Shown here: piece by piece, positions 6,536 through 7,782 of the stretch
Position numbering within the stretch: position 1 is the stretch's first letter
Layout: the number at the start of each line of letters is the position of its first letter
DNA from: Marinosulfonomonas sp.
Lineage (GTDB): Bacteria; Pseudomonadota; Alphaproteobacteria; Rhodobacterales; Rhodobacteraceae
Assembly: GCA_022712735.1 (NCBI GenBank)
Contig: JAFLKA010000383.1
Span: 1 to 7,782 of the forward strand
Direction of reading: 5' to 3'
Length of the DNA stretch: 7,782 bases
The notes under the pieces: model-generated
Database searches by the model: none
Told to the model about the DNA's origin: nothing
The model's input: the letters and a program-made list of their open reading frames with translations, nothing else
Made by a program: the position numbers and the translations under genes

Positions 6536-6546
6536 CGAATTAATGT
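6518..6546 (+). promoter_or_regulatory. Candidate xylB promoter
   Basis: TTGATT (6518-6523), identical to the predicted xylF -35 box, is followed by a 17-base spacer and TAATGT (6541-6546), a weak -10 box matching 3 of 6. The transcript would begin near 6553, about 35 bases before the xylB ATG. The second operator covers most of this promoter. The spacing is good but the -10 is poor. Confidence 0.4.
6522..6544. promoter_or_regulatory. XylR operator 2 in the peroxidase/xylB gap
   Basis: This site matches the 23-base operator at 2383-2405 at 18 of 23 positions without gaps. TTAATT (6523-6528) and AATTAA (6538-6543) reproduce exactly the half-sites and 9-base spacing of the first site (2384-2389 and 2399-2404). 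It covers the predicted xylB promoter and also the peroxidase start codon (6533-6535). The most economical reading is a second XylR site controlling xylB and probably the peroxidase gene. AT-rich chance similarity is possible but unlikely given the matching geometry and position. Confidence 0.65.
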
Positions 6547-6587
6547 GTGACACTGGAACTATCAAAACGCAAGCGGGGCAAAGCGCT

Positions 6588-7782
6588 ATGTATCTCGGTC
6601 TTGATCTGGGCACCTCCAGCCTTAAAGGGATGTTGGTCGACTCTGATCAAAACGCCATCAGTTCGGCCAGCGCCCCGCTGACCGTCACACGACCCCATGA
6701 AGGCTGGAGCGAGCAGGACCCAGATAGCTGGGTCACCGCTGCCGAGGCGGTAATCGGCGCTCTTGTCCAAAAATTCCCACGTGAAATGACGGGTTTGCAT
6801 GGCATTGGCCTATCAGGACAAATGCATGGTGCGACACTGGTTGATAAATCGTGCTACGCTATCCGCCCATGTATCCTGTGGAATGACACGCGCAGCCATG
6901 TTGAGGCCACTGAATTAGACACTAATCCAGCCTTTCGCGCCCAATCCGGTAATATTGTATTCCCCGGGTTCACCGCACCAAAGCTGCTGTGGCTGCAACG
7001 CCATGAACCCGAAGCGTTTGCTAAAATTGACAAGGTTTTGCTGCCTAAAGACTACTTGCGCCTTTGGCTGACGGGTGAGGCAATCTCGGATATGTCTGAC
7101 AGCGCTGGCACCAGCTGGCTGAATGTTGGCAAGCGTGACTGGTCTGACGAATTGCTTGCCGCCACCGGCCTGACCCGCGCCCAGATGCCAACGCTTGTTG
7201 AGGGGAATGCCCCTGCTGGCCAACTACGTGATTCGCTCGCCGTCCGCTGGAATTTACCCAAAGGCATCACCGTTGCGGGTGGTGCGGGTGATAATGCAGC
7301 GTCGGCCATTGGCATGGGGGTCGTTAAGGGGGATCAGGCGTTTTTGTCGCTTGGCACATCCGGCGTTTTGTTTGCCGCTAATGATTCCTACCTGCCGAAA
7401 CCTGAAAGTGCGGTGCACACGTTTTGCCACGCCTTGCCGGATACATGGCACCAGATGGGTGTGATCCTGTCGGCTACGGATTCGCTGGAATGGTATGGTA
7501 AAATCACAGGGCTTTCTGCGGGTGATCTGACCGCCGAGCTTGGCTCTGATCTGCGCGCCCCGACTAAAACACAGTTTTTGCCCTATCTGGGTGGCGAACG
7601 CACACCGCATAATGACGCTGCCATACGCGGTGCTTTTCTGCACCTTTCCCACAGTGATGATCGCCCCGCCCTGACCCGTGCAGTGCTGAACGGCGTTGCC
7701 TTTGCCTTTTGCGATAACCTCGCGGCGCTTCGCAGCACCGGCACCAATATCACCCGCCTGTTGGTTGTGGGTGGCGGGGCGC
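6588..7782 (+). CDS. xylB: Xylulokinase XylB (3' end beyond window)
   Basis: Cytoplasmic FGGY-family kinase that phosphorylates D-xylulose to D-xylulose 5-phosphate with ATP, the step that feeds xylose into the pentose phosphate pathway. I translated 398 residues open to the right edge; E. coli XylB has 484, so roughly the last fifth is missing. The N-terminal ATPase motif LDLGTSSLKG (5-14) begins the protein. The xylulokinase signatures LSGQMHG (75-81) and ILWNDTR (96-102) follow, then AGGAGDNAASAIGMG (230-244), in which D235 matches the catalytic aspartate, SLGTSGV (254-260), and a terminal GGGA at the second ATP-binding motif. The MHG triplet separates it from glycerol kinases. The start is ATG 6588; only a weak GGGG lies 9 bases upstream. 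It is divergent from the peroxidase gene across 52 bases and is probably repressed by XylR at 6522-6544. Confidence 0.95.
   Translation, partial: MYLGLDLGTSSLKGMLVDSDQNAISSASAPLTVTRPHEGWSEQDPDSWVTAAEAVIGALVQKFPREMTGLHGIGLSGQMHGATLVDKSCYAIRPCILWNDTRSHVEATELDTNPAFRAQSGNIVFPGFTAPKLLWLQRHEPEAFAKIDKVLLPKDYLRLWLTGEAISDMSDSAGTSWLNVGKRDWSDELLAATGLTRAQMPTLVEGNAPAGQLRDSLAVRWNLPKGITVAGGAGDNAASAIGMGVVKGDQAFLSLGTSGVLFAANDSYLPKPESAVHTFCHALPDTWHQMGVILSATDSLEWYGKITGLSAGDLTAELGSDLRAPTKTQFLPYLGGERTPHNDAAIRGAFLHLSHSDDRPALTRAVLNGVAFAFCDNLAALRSTGTNITRLLVVGGGA

Noticed and set aside
6536..6613. Longer peroxidase start at 6613
   Set aside because: It would overlap the xylB coding start head to head and bury the signal peptide 26 residues in; the MIKLN start gives a normal signal peptide.

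Overview
The window looks like part of a D-xylose uptake and catabolism locus from a Gram-negative alphaproteobacterium, probably Rhodobacteraceae-like. The lineage is an inference from gene content and protein style; no search was run. All three exported proteins carry Sec-type signal peptides, one of them for a c-type cytochrome, which implies a periplasm.

Layout. On the minus strand, positions 1-1187 hold the XylH-type permease gene (its 3' end runs off the window) and 1279-2307 the XylF-type periplasmic xylose-binding protein gene. They form one transcription unit read leftwards, with a strong hairpin in the 91-base gap. A ROK-family repressor gene of the XylR type (2447-3685) is divergent from xylF across a 139-base region containing a near-perfect inverted-repeat operator. 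A secreted VCBS/FG-GAP plus ASPIC/UnbV (CRTAC1-like) protein gene (3675-5231) overlaps the end of xylR by 11 bases. A periplasmic MauG/CcpA-type di-heme peroxidase gene (5228-6535, minus strand) converges on it with a 4-base overlap. The xylulokinase gene xylB (6588 to the right edge, 3' end missing) is divergent from the peroxidase gene.

How the parts fit. XylF captures xylose in the periplasm, XylH with an ATPase outside the window imports it, and XylB phosphorylates D-xylulose. The isomerase XylA is not in the window. XylR should repress when xylose is absent.

The most interesting point is a second 23-base site, in the peroxidase/xylB gap, that matches the xylF/xylR operator at 18 of 23 positions with the same half-site geometry. 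It overlaps the likely xylB promoter and the start codon of the peroxidase gene. The two genes with no known xylose role therefore both appear wired to XylR: the propeller gene through co-transcription with xylR, the peroxidase gene through the second operator. A xylose-controlled exported pair made of a di-heme enzyme and a possible protein partner is the best candidate here for an undescribed system; its function is unknown.

No stretch longer than 300 bases lacks a gene. No RNA gene, insertion sequence, CRISPR array or attachment site was seen.
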